Shown here: piece after piece, positions 25,805 to 34,306 of the stretch
How positions within the stretch are numbered: the first letter of the stretch is position 1
Layout: every line of letters begins with the position of its first letter
Source: Hyphomicrobiales bacterium
GTDB taxonomy: Bacteria; Pseudomonadota; Alphaproteobacteria; Rhizobiales; Rhizobiaceae
Length of the DNA: 64,000 nt
Assembly (NCBI GenBank): GCA_900471605.1
Contig: UCEY01000025.1
Coordinates: forward strand, 303,251 to 367,250
Reading direction: 5' to 3'
Position numbers and translations under genes: made by a program
Notes under the pieces: generated by a model
Databases searched by the model: none
Told to the model about the DNA's origin: nothing
Seen by the model: the letters and a program-made list of their open reading frames with translations, nothing else

Positions 25805-28200
25805 ACCACCGGGACCGTTCAGCCGAACTTCGGCCCAAGCTGGTCGGAACGCGCGTCAAACGCACGGAGGACCCCCGTCTTTTGACCGGTCTCGGGAAAT
25901 ATGTCGACGACATGTCACCGGCAGGCATGCTGCATGTCGCCTTGAGGCGCTCCGACCAGCCTCACGCCCGGATACTCAAAATCGACGTCGGCGATGCATT
26001 TTCCGTTCCCGGCGTCGTCGCGATCTATGATGCGACCGACATCGAGACAGAGATCAAGCCCGCCATTCCGATCTCCCGCATGCCGGGCTATTACGCCACC
26101 CCCATCTGGCCGCTTGCGCGGGGGAAGGTGCGCTACGTCGGCGAACCCGTCGTCGCGGTTGTCGCGGAAAGCCGCTACGCTGCGGAGGACGCTCTCGAGC
26201 ACATCAACATCGAATACGAGCCCTTGCCTTTCGCAATCAGGCAGGTCGATGCTGTCAAGGACGATGCGCCCCTGCTTCATGAGGAGGCAGGAACAAACAC
26301 GATCATTCGCCGCGAGTTCAAGCGAGGCGACGTCGACGCGGCGTTCGAGGATGCGGCCGTCACCGTGAAGGGCCGTTTCCGGATGACCCGCAAAACTGCC
26401 GTTGCAATGGAGAACCGGTCCTATCTGGCGGAATGGGACAGCAGGAAGCAGTCGCTTACGCTCTACACTTCCTCGAATATCCCCGGAGTGATCCGCGACG
26501 TGCTGTCGGGCTGTCTGAACCTTCCAGGAACCAGGATGAGGGTCGTCGCGCCGGAGGTAGGCGGGAGCTTCGGCGGTAAAGGATCGCTCTACGGCGAGGA
26601 AATCCTCGTTTGCGCATTGGCCCGCAAGCTGAAACGCCCGATCAAGTTCGTCAGCGACCGCCTGGAGGACCTTTCCGCGACAAGCCAGGCCTTCGACGAA
26701 CTGATCGAGGCGGAACTGGCGGTGTCGAGCGACGGAATGCTCATCGGGCTAAGAGCGGACGTGATCGGCGATGTCGGCGCCTATTCCATCTATCCGTGGA
26801 CTGCGGCGCTGGAAACGGTACAAGTCGTCAGCTTCCTGCCCGGCCCCTACCGCATGGAACATTACAGGGGCCGGATCAGGGGTGTGCTAACCCCGAAACC
26901 GCCTACAGGTCCCTACCGCGGCGTGGGCCGGCCCTCCTCTACCTTCGCGATGGAACGGCTGATCGACATGGCGGCGCGCAAGCTCGGCATCGATCCCGTG
27001 GAATTTCGCCGGAAGAACCTGGTCAAAGCCGAAGAGTTTCCCTATCGCACGGCCTCCGGCATCATCTGGGACAAATCCGCGTTTCAGGAATGTCTGGAAG
27101 GCGCCTGCGATTATGCGGATTATCCCTCCCTTGTTCGCGAGAGGGAGGCTGCCAGAAAAGCTGGCCGCTGGGTGGGTATCGGCTTGGCGAGCTATGCCGA
27201 GTTGACAGGCATAGGCTCCCGCATTTCCGTCGCGCCAGGCATGCCTATCAACACCGGGACCGAGACATCGAAAATCGAGATCGACGCTACCGGCGCAATC
27301 ACCGCGGCCTTCGGCATTTCCTCCCACGGCCAGGGGCTGGAGACCACGCTTGCGCAGGTGATCGTCGATGAACTGGGCTGCAAACTTGAAGACATCGAGG
27401 TCAGGCATGGAGACAGTGCGCTGGTACCGATGGCCAGCGGTACCTATGCCAGCCGCTCTGCGGTTCTCGGCGGAGGAGCGGCAACGCTTGCGGCACGCGC
27501 CGTCAAAGGCAAGGTCTTGCGCGCTGCGGCCTTCTTGATGGAACAGAATGCCGACGATCTCGACATTCATGACGGCATCATCACCAGCAGGACCTCCAAC
27601 CTGACGATGACGCTCAAGGAGGTCGCATCCGCGGTCTACACCCAGATGGGACGCATCCCTCGGGATCAACGGGAGGACCTTACGGCGTCGGAAACCTACG
27701 ATCCCTATCTCGGAACCGCCTGCTCATCCACGCATCTGGCAATGGTCGAGGTCGACCCGGAAACCTACGGCGTCAAGATACTGCGCTATGTCGTCGCCGA
27801 GGACTGCGGAAGGATTATCAACCCGATGATCGTGGACGGACAGGTGCACGGAGCGGTGGCGCAAGGCATTGGCGCCGCGCTTCTCGAGGAGATCATCCAC
27901 GACGATCAAGGACAGGCGATCGCCGCCAGCCTCGCCGACTATCTCGTCCCGGTCGCGAGCAGCGTTCCGCAGATCGGCATCGTCCATATCGAGGCCGATC
28001 TTCCCAACAATGTCGGCGGCTTCCGCGGCATGGGCGAAGGCGGCACGATCGGCGCTCCGGCAACGATCGCAAACGCCGTATCCGATGCGTTGTCGCATCT
28101 CGGGGTCTCGGTCGAGACGCTTCCGGTCACACCGGAGCGAATATTCCAGATGCTGCGCAAGGAGGTTTCGACGCTTTCAGACACACTGGACGCGGCCTGA
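25801..28200 (+). CDS. Molybdopterin-binding hydroxylase large subunit (xanthine dehydrogenase/CoxL family)
   Basis: A 799-residue catalytic subunit. ATG 25801 overlaps the upstream stop; KLVGTRVKRTEDPRLLTG is the usual N-terminal text. The loop that in form I CO dehydrogenase reads AYRCSFR is here GPYRGVGR, so CO oxidation is unlikely. The active-site Glu is in GMGEGGTIGAPATIANAV near residue 745. GGSFGGKGS marks a pterin-contact loop near residue 252. With the FAD and Fe-S subunits it should hydroxylate a ring carbon next to a heteroatom or conjugated carbonyl, with water as oxygen donor. The substrate is unknown. Confidence 0.92.
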   Translation: MNHRDRSAELRPKLVGTRVKRTEDPRLLTGLGKYVDDMSPAGMLHVALRRSDQPHARILKIDVGDAFSVPGVVAIYDATDIETEIKPAIPISRMPGYYATPIWPLARGKVRYVGEPVVAVVAESRYAAEDALEHINIEYEPLPFAIRQVDAVKDDAPLLHEEAGTNTIIRREFKRGDVDAAFEDAAVTVKGRFRMTRKTAVAMENRSYLAEWDSRKQSLTLYTSSNIPGVIRDVLSGCLNLPGTRMRVVAPEVGGSFGGKGSLYGEEILVCALARKLKRPIKFVSDRLEDLSATSQAFDELIEAELAVSSDGMLIGLRADVIGDVGAYSIYPWTAALETVQVVSFLPGPYRMEHYRGRIRGVLTPKPPTGPYRGVGRPSSTFAMERLIDMAARKLGIDPVEFRRKNLVKAEEFPYRTASGIIWDKSAFQECLEGACDYADYPSLVREREAARKAGRWVGIGLASYAELTGIGSRISVAPGMPINTGTETSKIEIDATGAITAAFGISSHGQGLETTLAQVIVDELGCKLEDIEVRHGDSALVPMASGTYASRSAVLGGGAATLAARAVKGKVLRAAAFLMEQNADDLDIHDGIITSRTSNLTMTLKEVASAVYTQMGRIPRDQREDLTASETYDPYLGTACSSTHLAMVEVDPETYGVKILRYVVAEDCGRIINPMIVDGQVHGAVAQGIGAALLEEIIHDDQGQAIAASLADYLVPVASSVPQIGIVHIEADLPNNVGGFRGMGEGGTIGAPATIANAVSDALSHLGVSVETLPVTPERIFQMLRKEVSTLSDTLDAA

Positions 28201-28219
28201 TACGCGTCCTGCAGCCAGC

Positions 28220-29200
28220 TTACAGATCGAACGGATACCTCAGTACGTAATCGGTATCTTTCGCCGATATCGGCTTTTTGCATTCAGAACAAACCACGAT
28301 GGCGGAGAAGTCGTTTCCGCATGCCTTGTGCCGGAGACGCATAGGCGGCTTGCCGTCTGCGAGCCACCGGTCACCCCATGCCATCATGACCAGCATGGGC
28401 TTGTAGAGATCCAGCCCCATTTCAGTGAAACGATATTCGAAACGGTCGCCCGAATTATAGGGCGTTTTACGGAAGACGCCCGCCTGGAGCAGCCGCGCAA
28501 GCCGATCCGCCAGAATGTTGGTCGCAATGCCGAGGTTCTCGCGCATCTCCTCAAAGCGTCGAACCCCGTTCCAGGCTTCGCGGAGAATGAGAAAACTCCA
28601 TCGATCCCCGATAATGCCAAGGGTGCGCGCGACCGAACAAGGCCTCACCCTTTCGAGCAATGTCGGGTCCGAGCTTCTCCGCGATGTGGGTCGATTTTCC
28701 ACGGGCGCATACCCGGCTCCCGGTCCATCGCGCGGCGCAACCTCCTTTGCTGTGAACGGCTGGAGGCATTCGGAACAGACGGTCACGGGGTGACATTCGC
28801 ATCCGCAGTTCTTGTGCACCAATTGCAGAGGGGGCTCGGTATCACCGGCCAGCCACTTGTCGCCGAACTCCATCAAAGACAGCATCGTGGGAAACAGGTC
28901 TTTTCCCCTTACCGTCAGGAAGTACTGCTGGCCCGGCTCGTTTGGCCGCTTTCCCGTCGTCAGGATCTCGTTCACGACAAGCGCCGAAAGTCTCGACGAC
29001 AGCGTCTGCCGCGGGATGCCCAGCCGCTGCTGGAATTTGTCGAACCTGCGAACGCCGAAGTAAGCCTCCCGAAGGATCAGGAAGTTCCAGGTATCGAGAA
29101 CGATCTCCATCGTCCTGCGCACCGACGATTGGCGCTGCATGAGAAGAGGCTTGTTGCCGTCGCCGGAGTTCGCAAAAGGGCTGTTGTTCGCTATATCCAT
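28220..29200 (-). CDS. Tandem double-HxlR transcriptional regulator
   Basis: A 326-residue protein made of two fused HxlR winged-helix domains, about residues 25-125 and 185-285. Both carry the same core (TWNFLILREAYFGVRRF and RWSFLILREAWNGVRRF). Each is followed by a cysteine-rich tail that could bind zinc: Cys132, 134, 136, 142 and 145 after domain 1, and Cys294, 304 and 307 after domain 2. HxlR proteins normally are about 110-150 residues and act as dimers; this fusion looks like a covalent dimer. It converges on the Mo hydroxylase operon and likely controls the 11.5-28.2 kb island through the shared AAGTCTAATA motif. Confidence 0.88.
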   Translation of the reverse strand: MDIANNSPFANSGDGNKPLLMQRQSSVRRTMEIVLDTWNFLILREAYFGVRRFDKFQQRLGIPRQTLSSRLSALVVNEILTTGKRPNEPGQQYFLTVRGKDLFPTMLSLMEFGDKWLAGDTEPPLQLVHKNCGCECHPVTVCSECLQPFTAKEVAPRDGPGAGYAPVENRPTSRRSSDPTLLERVRPCSVARTLGIIGDRWSFLILREAWNGVRRFEEMRENLGIATNILADRLARLLQAGVFRKTPYNSGDRFEYRFTEMGLDLYKPMLVMMAWGDRWLADGKPPMRLRHKACGNDFSAIVVCSECKKPISAKDTDYVLRYPFDL

Positions 29201-29269
29201 GCAGCTAACGTCGTCTTCGGAGCGCGCTCTCAGCCGAGCGCCGGATCATACCGGACTATATAAGACGCC

Positions 29270-29286
29270 AAGTCTAATATTGAAAG
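29270..29286 (+). promoter_or_regulatory. Third copy of the island motif, before the hxlR gene
   Basis: AAGTCTAATATTGAAAG agrees at 15 of 17 positions with the liv/cox motif extended by one base. It lies 70 bases before the start of the double-HxlR gene, consistent with autoregulation. Both changes are in the right half. Confidence 0.5.
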
Positions 29287-29407
29287 GCTGAGAAACGCTC
29301 TTTCGGCAGCAGCGATCGATTGGCGATCAGGCAGGGGTCATGATTTTCCAGCAGCTTTGACGCCGGGACTGCAGCCTCGGTCTTCGGTGCTGTGTATAAC
29401 GTCGAAC

Positions 29408-29461
29408 ACGCCGTGCACTGCAAAGCGCACGGCGTTCAGTCAATGCCCCCTATCGGGCATT
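29408..29461 (-). terminator. Stem-loops downstream of the Gfo/Idh gene
   Basis: Two stems lie just past the stop at 29472: AATGCCC/GGGCATT (29442-29448 with 29455-29461) and ACGCCGTGC/GCACGGCGT (29408-29416 with 29427-29435). T-runs are weak, so termination of the leftward operon is likely but not certain. Confidence 0.45.
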
Positions 29462-29471
29462 GACGTTTGGC

Positions 29472-30518
29472 TCAGCCGAGCATTTCCGAGATGCTGACCC
29501 TTCGGTTTTCCCCGCCTGCCTTCGCGATCGCCAGCACGGTCGCAAGTGTCATCATGCCGTCCCGCGCGGAAATCAGCGGCTGTACCTTGCCCTCGATAAC
29601 ATCGACGAAATGGTTGAGCTGGTTTTCGTAGGCTCGGCTGCCATCGAGGGTCACGTGCTGGCGTATCAGGGGATGCTGCCAATGCCCGTCTTCCGTCTCG
29701 TGCCGCCAGATGTCCATGCCCGGTATCGACAGCGCCGCCTTGGTGCCGGCGAGATGGTAGGAATTTTCCGGCTGATGCGGGAAATAGAGCGCCTGGCCAG
29801 CTGCCGTATCCCAGTTGAACGGCGAGACGGCCGTATCGCTCATCAGAAGCGTGCCGAGCGCACCGTTCGCGAAGCGGACGCTGACGCTTGCCGTATCTTC
29901 CACCTCGAACGACCGCACCGCGTTGGAGGTGAATGCCATGACCTCGATCACGTCGCCACAGATGAAGCGGAGGCAGTCGATGTCATGGATGAGGTTGATG
30001 AGAAGCGGCCCGCCTCCCGGCAGCCGGCGCCAGGCTGCGTCGAAATAGGGGCCCGGCTTGTCGGTCATCCACATGGCGTTGACCGCGACCAGCCGGCCGA
30101 GCGCACCGTCGGCGACGAGCTGACGGGCCTTGGCAATATCAGGGCTGTGGCGCCGCTGATGGCCGATCAACACCGGAACGCCGGCCTTCTCGACCTCGGC
30201 GACGAGATGCATCGCGGCTTCCAGCGTGTCGGCGATCGGCTTTTCGACCAGGCAAGGGATCTTGCGCTCCACGCAAGCGAGCGCCGCCTCGACATGCAGG
30301 GAATTCGGGAGCGCGATGATTGCGCCATCCGGTTTCAGCGTATCGAGCATTTCCCGCATGTCGGTGAAAAACTTCGCCTCGAATTCGTCGGCGACGGTTT
30401 TCGCCCCCTGAGACACATCGGCAATGCCGACCAGTTCCACACGGGGATTGGCCCTGAGCAACGCGGCATGCTCGCGTCCGATCAGCCCCGCTCCCATCAG
30501 TGCTATTTTCCGGGACAC
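29472..30518 (-). CDS. Gfo/Idh/MocA family NAD(P)-dependent oxidoreductase
   Basis: A 348-residue dehydrogenase with an N-terminal Rossmann domain (ALMGAGLIGREHAALL) and the family EKPIADTLEAA motif near residue 97. The catalytic His of the family is probably in NLIHDIDCLRF. GTG 30518 with AAAGGAG 8 bases upstream is my preferred start; a GTG at 30557 that overlaps the AroE-like stop is also possible. It is the last gene of the operon that starts at 35137. By context it may oxidise quinate, shikimate or a related polyol; family members such as inositol dehydrogenases have broad substrates. Confidence 0.87.
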   Translation of the reverse strand: MSRKIALMGAGLIGREHAALLRANPRVELVGIADVSQGAKTVADEFEAKFFTDMREMLDTLKPDGAIIALPNSLHVEAALACVERKIPCLVEKPIADTLEAAMHLVAEVEKAGVPVLIGHQRRHSPDIAKARQLVADGALGRLVAVNAMWMTDKPGPYFDAAWRRLPGGGPLLINLIHDIDCLRFICGDVIEVMAFTSNAVRSFEVEDTASVSVRFANGALGTLLMSDTAVSPFNWDTAAGQALYFPHQPENSYHLAGTKAALSIPGMDIWRHETEDGHWQHPLIRQHVTLDGSRAYENQLNHFVDVIEGKVQPLISARDGMMTLATVLAIAKAGGENRRVSISEMLG

Positions 30519-30553
30519 GACATACGCTCCTTTGCTTGAGGCCGGCGGCTTGC

Positions 30554-31381
30554 TCACACTCTGGCGATCGACCGAAGTTCCTCTGCGGTGGTTGTTGGAA
30601 AGCCGAAAAACTCGAGATAGGCGGGGATCTGCTCGAACAGCATGTCGATGCCCACCTGGAATTCGCAGCCGCGCGCCCGGACCGCCGCCAGGAAGGGCGT
30701 GATCTCCTGCTTCAGCACCACTTCGCCGACGAAGGCGGAGGGGGAAATCCGCGAGACGTCGAGCGGCAGCGGGTCGCTCTCGTTCATGCCGAGCGGCGTG
30801 GCATTGACGACGATTTCGTAACCGGCCGGATCCGCCGACCCCGTGACGACGCGCAGATCCGGGTAGTTGAGTCGCAAACGTTCGGCCAGGCCGTCCATCA
30901 TGGGCGCGTGCGCGTCATAGAGCGAAAGCTCGGCTATGCCCGCCTGGGCAAGCGACGCGGCAATCGCCGAACCGACGCCGCCCGCGCCGGTCATCATCGC
31001 CCGGCTGCCGCGAACCTGTCGCCCGCGCCGCAACACGCCACGCACGAAACCTTCGCCATCGAACATATCGCCGATCAACATACCATCCGCACCAAGACGC
31101 ACGGCGTTGCAGGCGCCGGCCACCCGGGCGCTCCTGGAGACCTCGCCGAGCAACCCCATGGTGGTGATCTTGTGCGGCATGGTGACCAGCGCGCCGTGGA
31201 TGTTCGAAAGCCTGAAGACCAGCTTCAGAAAGGCGGGGTAGTCTTCGGCCTTGCATCCCATCGGCACGACGACCGCGTCGATGTCGTGTTTCTCGAAATA
31301 GGGATTGTAGATCAGCGGCGCCTTGAACGAGTGCGTCGGATAGCCGAGATGGGCGATGAGCTTTGTCGTGCCGCTGATCAT
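30554..31381 (-). CDS. aroE: Shikimate/quinate dehydrogenase (AroE family)
   Basis: A 275-residue AroE-fold enzyme. The catalytic Lys is in VTMPHK (about residue 72) and the substrate Asp in GDMFDGEGF (about 108). GACNAV and the NADP-binding GAGGVGSAIAASL (about 132-144) are also present. The family text SLSP near the start is altered to THSFKAP, so this is a divergent paralogue, more likely catabolic (quinate/shikimate oxidation) than biosynthetic. ATG 31381 was chosen because the longer frame lacks conserved sequence. It lies in one operon with an aroQ gene and an ABC importer. Confidence 0.83.
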   Translation of the reverse strand: MISGTTKLIAHLGYPTHSFKAPLIYNPYFEKHDIDAVVVPMGCKAEDYPAFLKLVFRLSNIHGALVTMPHKITTMGLLGEVSRSARVAGACNAVRLGADGMLIGDMFDGEGFVRGVLRRGRQVRGSRAMMTGAGGVGSAIAASLAQAGIAELSLYDAHAPMMDGLAERLRLNYPDLRVVTGSADPAGYEIVVNATPLGMNESDPLPLDVSRISPSAFVGEVVLKQEITPFLAAVRARGCEFQVGIDMLFEQIPAYLEFFGFPTTTAEELRSIARV

Positions 31382-31546
31382 CGGCGTAGGCCTTTGGAAT
31401 TTGGACGTCTCTGAAACTGCGGCATGGGTCCATCCTGGACGGTTGGGAACACCCCGCCGGCCAGCCCGGCGAGGCAAGTGCTTCATCTGATTGCAGTTTG
31501 TCGTAGCTTCAGTCCGTGGCCGGCACTTTACCGTGCCAGCGCGCGG

Positions 31547-32317
31547 TCAGTGCCTTCCGAGGATTTCGCCCAGGAATTTCCGGGTGCGTTCGTGTTTGGG
31601 ATCGGAGAAGAATTCGGCCGGCGGCGCTTCCTCGACGATCGCGCCGCTCGCCATGAAGATGACCCGGTCGGCGACCTGGCGGGCGAAACCCATTTCGTGG
31701 GTGACGCAGATCATCGTCATGCCTTCCCGGGCAAGGTCGATCATCGTATCGAGCACTTCCTTGACCATTTCCGGATCGAGCGCCGATGTCGGCTCGTCGA
31801 ACAGCATCACCTGCGGCCGCATGCAGAGTGCGCGGGCAATCGCCACGCGCTGCTGCTGGCCGCCGGAAAGCTGGGCCGGATATTTTTCCGCCTGCTCGGC
31901 GATCTTCACCCGCTCCAGCAATTGGCGCGCCCTTCCCTCGGCCTCGGCCTTGCCGAGCCCCAGCGCCCGCATCGGCGCCAGCATGCAGTTCTGCAGAACG
32001 GTGAGATGCGGAAAGAGGTTGAACTGCTGGAAGACCATGCCGACTTCGCGGCGCACGGCATCGATACTCTTTGCCTGGTGGCCGAGCAGAATGCCGCCGA
32101 CGCGGATCTCGCCCTGCTGATAGGCTTCCAGATGGTTGATGCAGCGGATCAGCGTCGACTTGCCGCTGCCGGACGGGCCGCAGAGAACGATCTTCTCGCC
32201 CTTGCGCACCGAGATGTTGATGTCGTTCAGGGCCTGGAACGCGCCATACCATTTCGCGACGCCAGTCATGCTGATCATCGCATCGGCGGTGGCCTTGGTG
32301 GTCGAGATGTCGCTCAT
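31547..32317 (-). CDS. Polar amino-acid-type ABC transporter ATPase (GlnQ/HisP-like)
   Basis: A 256-residue ATPase. Walker A is [10 protein letters not shown] (about residues 48-57), the signature is [16 protein letters not shown], and Walker B is [15 protein letters not shown]. This is the classic text of the polar amino-acid (PAAT) subfamily. It starts at ATG 32317 with GGAGG. It works with the two permeases immediately upstream and the binding protein at 34307. AroE-like and AroQ genes are interleaved with these transporter genes, so quinate, shikimate or a related acid is the likely cargo. Confidence 0.92.
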   Translation of the reverse strand: MSDISTTKATADAMISMTGVAKWYGAFQALNDINISVRKGEKIVLCGPSGSGKSTLIRCINHLEAYQQGEIRVGGILLGHQAKSIDAVRREVGMVFQQFNLFPHLTVLQNCMLAPMRALGLGKAEAEGRARQLLERVKIAEQAEKYPAQLSGGQQQRVAIARALCMRPQVMLFDEPTSALDPEMVKEVLDTMIDLAREGMTMICVTHEMGFARQVADRVIFMASGAIVEEAPPAEFFSDPKHERTRKFLGEILGRH

Positions 32318-32374
32318 GAATGAGCCTCCGGATAGGTCGTCGAGAAAGTCGAGAGCTTGCGGTTCATGGCCTGC

Positions 32375-33016
32375 CTACCTCACTGACGCCGCGAACTTGC
32401 GTTCGAGATGGGCGCCGTAGATCGTCAGCGGGCAGCACATGACGAAGTAGAGGATGCCGACGATCCCGAAGACCGTCAGCGGCTGGAAGATCTGGTTGGA
32501 GATGATATTGCCGGCGCGGGTGAGTTCGGTGAAACCGACGATCGAGGCAAGCGACGTGCCCTTGATGAGCTGCACGAGGAAGCCGATCGTGGCGGGCAGC
32601 GAGATCCGCAGCGCCTGCGGCAGGACGACGTCCTTCATCCGCGAGACATAACCGAGCGCCAGCGCCTTGGAGGCCTCCGTCTGGCCGCGCGGCACCGCTT
32701 CGATCGCGCCGCGCCAGATTTCGCCGAGATAGGCGCTGGCGTGCAGGGTCAGGCCGACCGAGACCGCCGCCCAGGCATCGACCTTGATGCCGACCAGCGC
32801 CAGCCCATAATAGACGACGAAGAGCTGCATCAGCAGCGGCGTGCCCTGGAAGAGGGCGATATAGCCGGCGGTAATCCGCTCCACGAGCGGGACCCCGGAC
32901 GTCCGCGCCAGCGCGATCCCGAGGCCCGCGACGCAGCCGCAGACGAAGCCGATCGCGGACAGGGCAACCGTCCACTTGAGGCCCATCAAGAGGAAGAAGA
33001 ACTCATCTTGACCCAT
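32375..33016 (-). CDS. Polar amino-acid-type ABC transporter permease (HisM/GlnP-like)
   Basis: A 213-residue inner-membrane protein with about five hydrophobic segments. The family motif is near residues 95-115 (AYLGEIWRGAIEAVPRGQTE), followed by the EAA-type ALALGYVSRMKDVVLPQALR. It starts at ATG 33016 with AGGAG and lies 10 bases after the other permease. The pair forms the heterodimeric channel of the PAAT importer. Confidence 0.92.
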   Translation of the reverse strand: MGQDEFFFLLMGLKWTVALSAIGFVCGCVAGLGIALARTSGVPLVERITAGYIALFQGTPLLMQLFVVYYGLALVGIKVDAWAAVSVGLTLHASAYLGEIWRGAIEAVPRGQTEASKALALGYVSRMKDVVLPQALRISLPATIGFLVQLIKGTSLASIVGFTELTRAGNIISNQIFQPLTVFGIVGILYFVMCCPLTIYGAHLERKFAASVR

Positions 33017-33026
33017 GACCGTCTCC

Positions 33027-33695
33027 TCACTTGACCGGATAGGCGAAATAACGGGCCGAGAAGAATGCGAAGAGGCGCATCATCAGCCAGGAGATGACGA
33101 GGTAGAAAGCCGTCACGGTGAAATAGACTTCGAAGCTGCGGAAGCTGTCGGATTCGATCCGCTGGGAGACGGAGGTCAGCTCGTAGGCCGAGATCGCCGA
33201 GGCGATGCTGGTCGTCAGCGTCAGGAGCACGAACTGGCTGGTGAGCGACGGAAAGATTGCCCGGAGCGCCGGCTTCAGGATGATCAGCCGGAACACCTGT
33301 GCCTTATGCAGGCCGAGCGCCAGTCCAGCTTCCATCTGGCCCTTGGAAATCGACTGCACGCCGCCGCGGATGATCTCGATCGCATAGGCGCCGCCGTTGA
33401 TGCCGAGCGCGATGATCGCCGTCGGCGTCGGGTCGAGCCGGATGCCGGCGAGCGGCAGCGCGAAATAGATGAAGAAGATCTGCACCAGGAACGGCGTGTT
33501 GCGGATGAGCTCGACAAAACCGATGACCAGCCAGCGCAGCAGCTTGATCTTCGACGTACGCAGCACGACGCCGCCGATGCCGATGACGGTCGCAAGCAGC
33601 ATGCCTGAGATCGCCAGCATGAACGTGCCGAGACAGGCCGTCAAAAGGTTGGGCATGCCCTCGATGACGGGCGTGAAATCCAGAGTGTAGTTCAT
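33027..33695 (-). CDS. Polar amino-acid-type ABC transporter permease (HisQ/GlnP-like)
   Basis: A 222-residue inner-membrane permease. FVELIRNTPFLVQIFFIYF and the loop YAIEIIRGGVQSISKGQMEA, then LALGLHKAQVFRLIILKPAL, are standard for the PAAT family. It begins 41 bases after the aroQ gene on the same strand, with AGGAA before the ATG. It pairs with the permease at 32375-33016. Confidence 0.92.
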   Translation of the reverse strand: MNYTLDFTPVIEGMPNLLTACLGTFMLAISGMLLATVIGIGGVVLRTSKIKLLRWLVIGFVELIRNTPFLVQIFFIYFALPLAGIRLDPTPTAIIALGINGGAYAIEIIRGGVQSISKGQMEAGLALGLHKAQVFRLIILKPALRAIFPSLTSQFVLLTLTTSIASAISAYELTSVSQRIESDSFRSFEVYFTVTAFYLVISWLMMRLFAFFSARYFAYPVK

Positions 33696-33736
33696 GGCAA
33701 TTCCTAAGGGCAGTTCCTATGGGTCTTCCCTGAAGA

Positions 33737-34180
33737 TCAGGATGCCTTCGCCATTCCGGCCATGGCCTCAATGGCCAGTTCGTAGCCTTTCGCGCCGAAG
33801 CCGATCATGATGGCCGTCGCAACGCGGGAAATCAACGAGTTGTGGTAGATGCTCTCCCGGGCATGGACGTTCGAGATATGAAGCTCAATCTTCGGCCCGT
33901 CGAACGTCTTCAGCGCATCGAGAAGCGCGATGGACGTGAAGGTATAGGCGGCCGGATTGACGATGATGCCGCACGCCTCCTTACGGGCCTGATGAACGGA
34001 CTCGACCAGCTCGCCTTCGAAATTCGTCTGGCGAAAATCCACCTTGAAACCGAGACCTGCCGCCCGCGCTTGGCAGCATTCGCGGATATCTGCCAGCGTG
34101 GTGGTACCGTAGATCGCCGGTTCGCGCTCGCCGAGCAGGTTGAGGTTGGGGCCGTTCAGCACAAAGATCGTATTGCTCAT
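33737..34180 (-). CDS. aroQ: Type II 3-dehydroquinate dehydratase
   Basis: A 147-residue type II dehydroquinase that converts 3-dehydroquinate to 3-dehydroshikimate. Motifs are clear: NGPNLNLLGEREPAIYG with the catalytic Tyr, and ELHISNVHARE with the catalytic His. The usual YTHTS reads YTFTS here, so one His that contacts substrate in studied homologues is Phe; the codon is TTC. ATG 34180 has GGAG 7 bases upstream; the ATG two codons earlier is too close to it. Placement between transporter genes suggests a catabolic quinate role rather than chorismate synthesis. Confidence 0.92.
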   Translation of the reverse strand: MSNTIFVLNGPNLNLLGEREPAIYGTTTLADIRECCQARAAGLGFKVDFRQTNFEGELVESVHQARKEACGIIVNPAAYTFTSIALLDALKTFDGPKIELHISNVHARESIYHNSLISRVATAIMIGFGAKGYELAIEAMAGMAKAS

Positions 34181-34246
34181 AACCATGCTCCGGAAGTCGT
34201 GCTTTCAGGCGCGCCGGCGCCCACGCAGCCGCGCGGCACCGGCGCG

Positions 34247-34268
34247 GGCATCGCGTTTCCGCGATGCC
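34247..34268 (-). other. Intercistronic stem-loop after the amino-acid-type binding-protein gene
   Basis: GGCATCGCG and CGCGATGCC form a perfect 9-base stem; in the transcript the loop is GAAA, a stable GNRA tetraloop. It lies between the binding-protein stop (34307) and the aroQ start (34180), so it may stabilise the binding-protein mRNA. Confidence 0.6.
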
Positions 34269-34306
34269 GCGTCACGAATGATGAAACACCAAGAAGGATC
34301 TCAGCC

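Noticed and set aside
23689..28200. Aerobic carbon monoxide dehydrogenase operon
   Set aside because: Subunits and coxG fit, but the form I active-site loop AYRCSFR is absent (GPYRGVGR) and an extra hydrolase gene is embedded, so a generic Mo hydroxylase call is safer.
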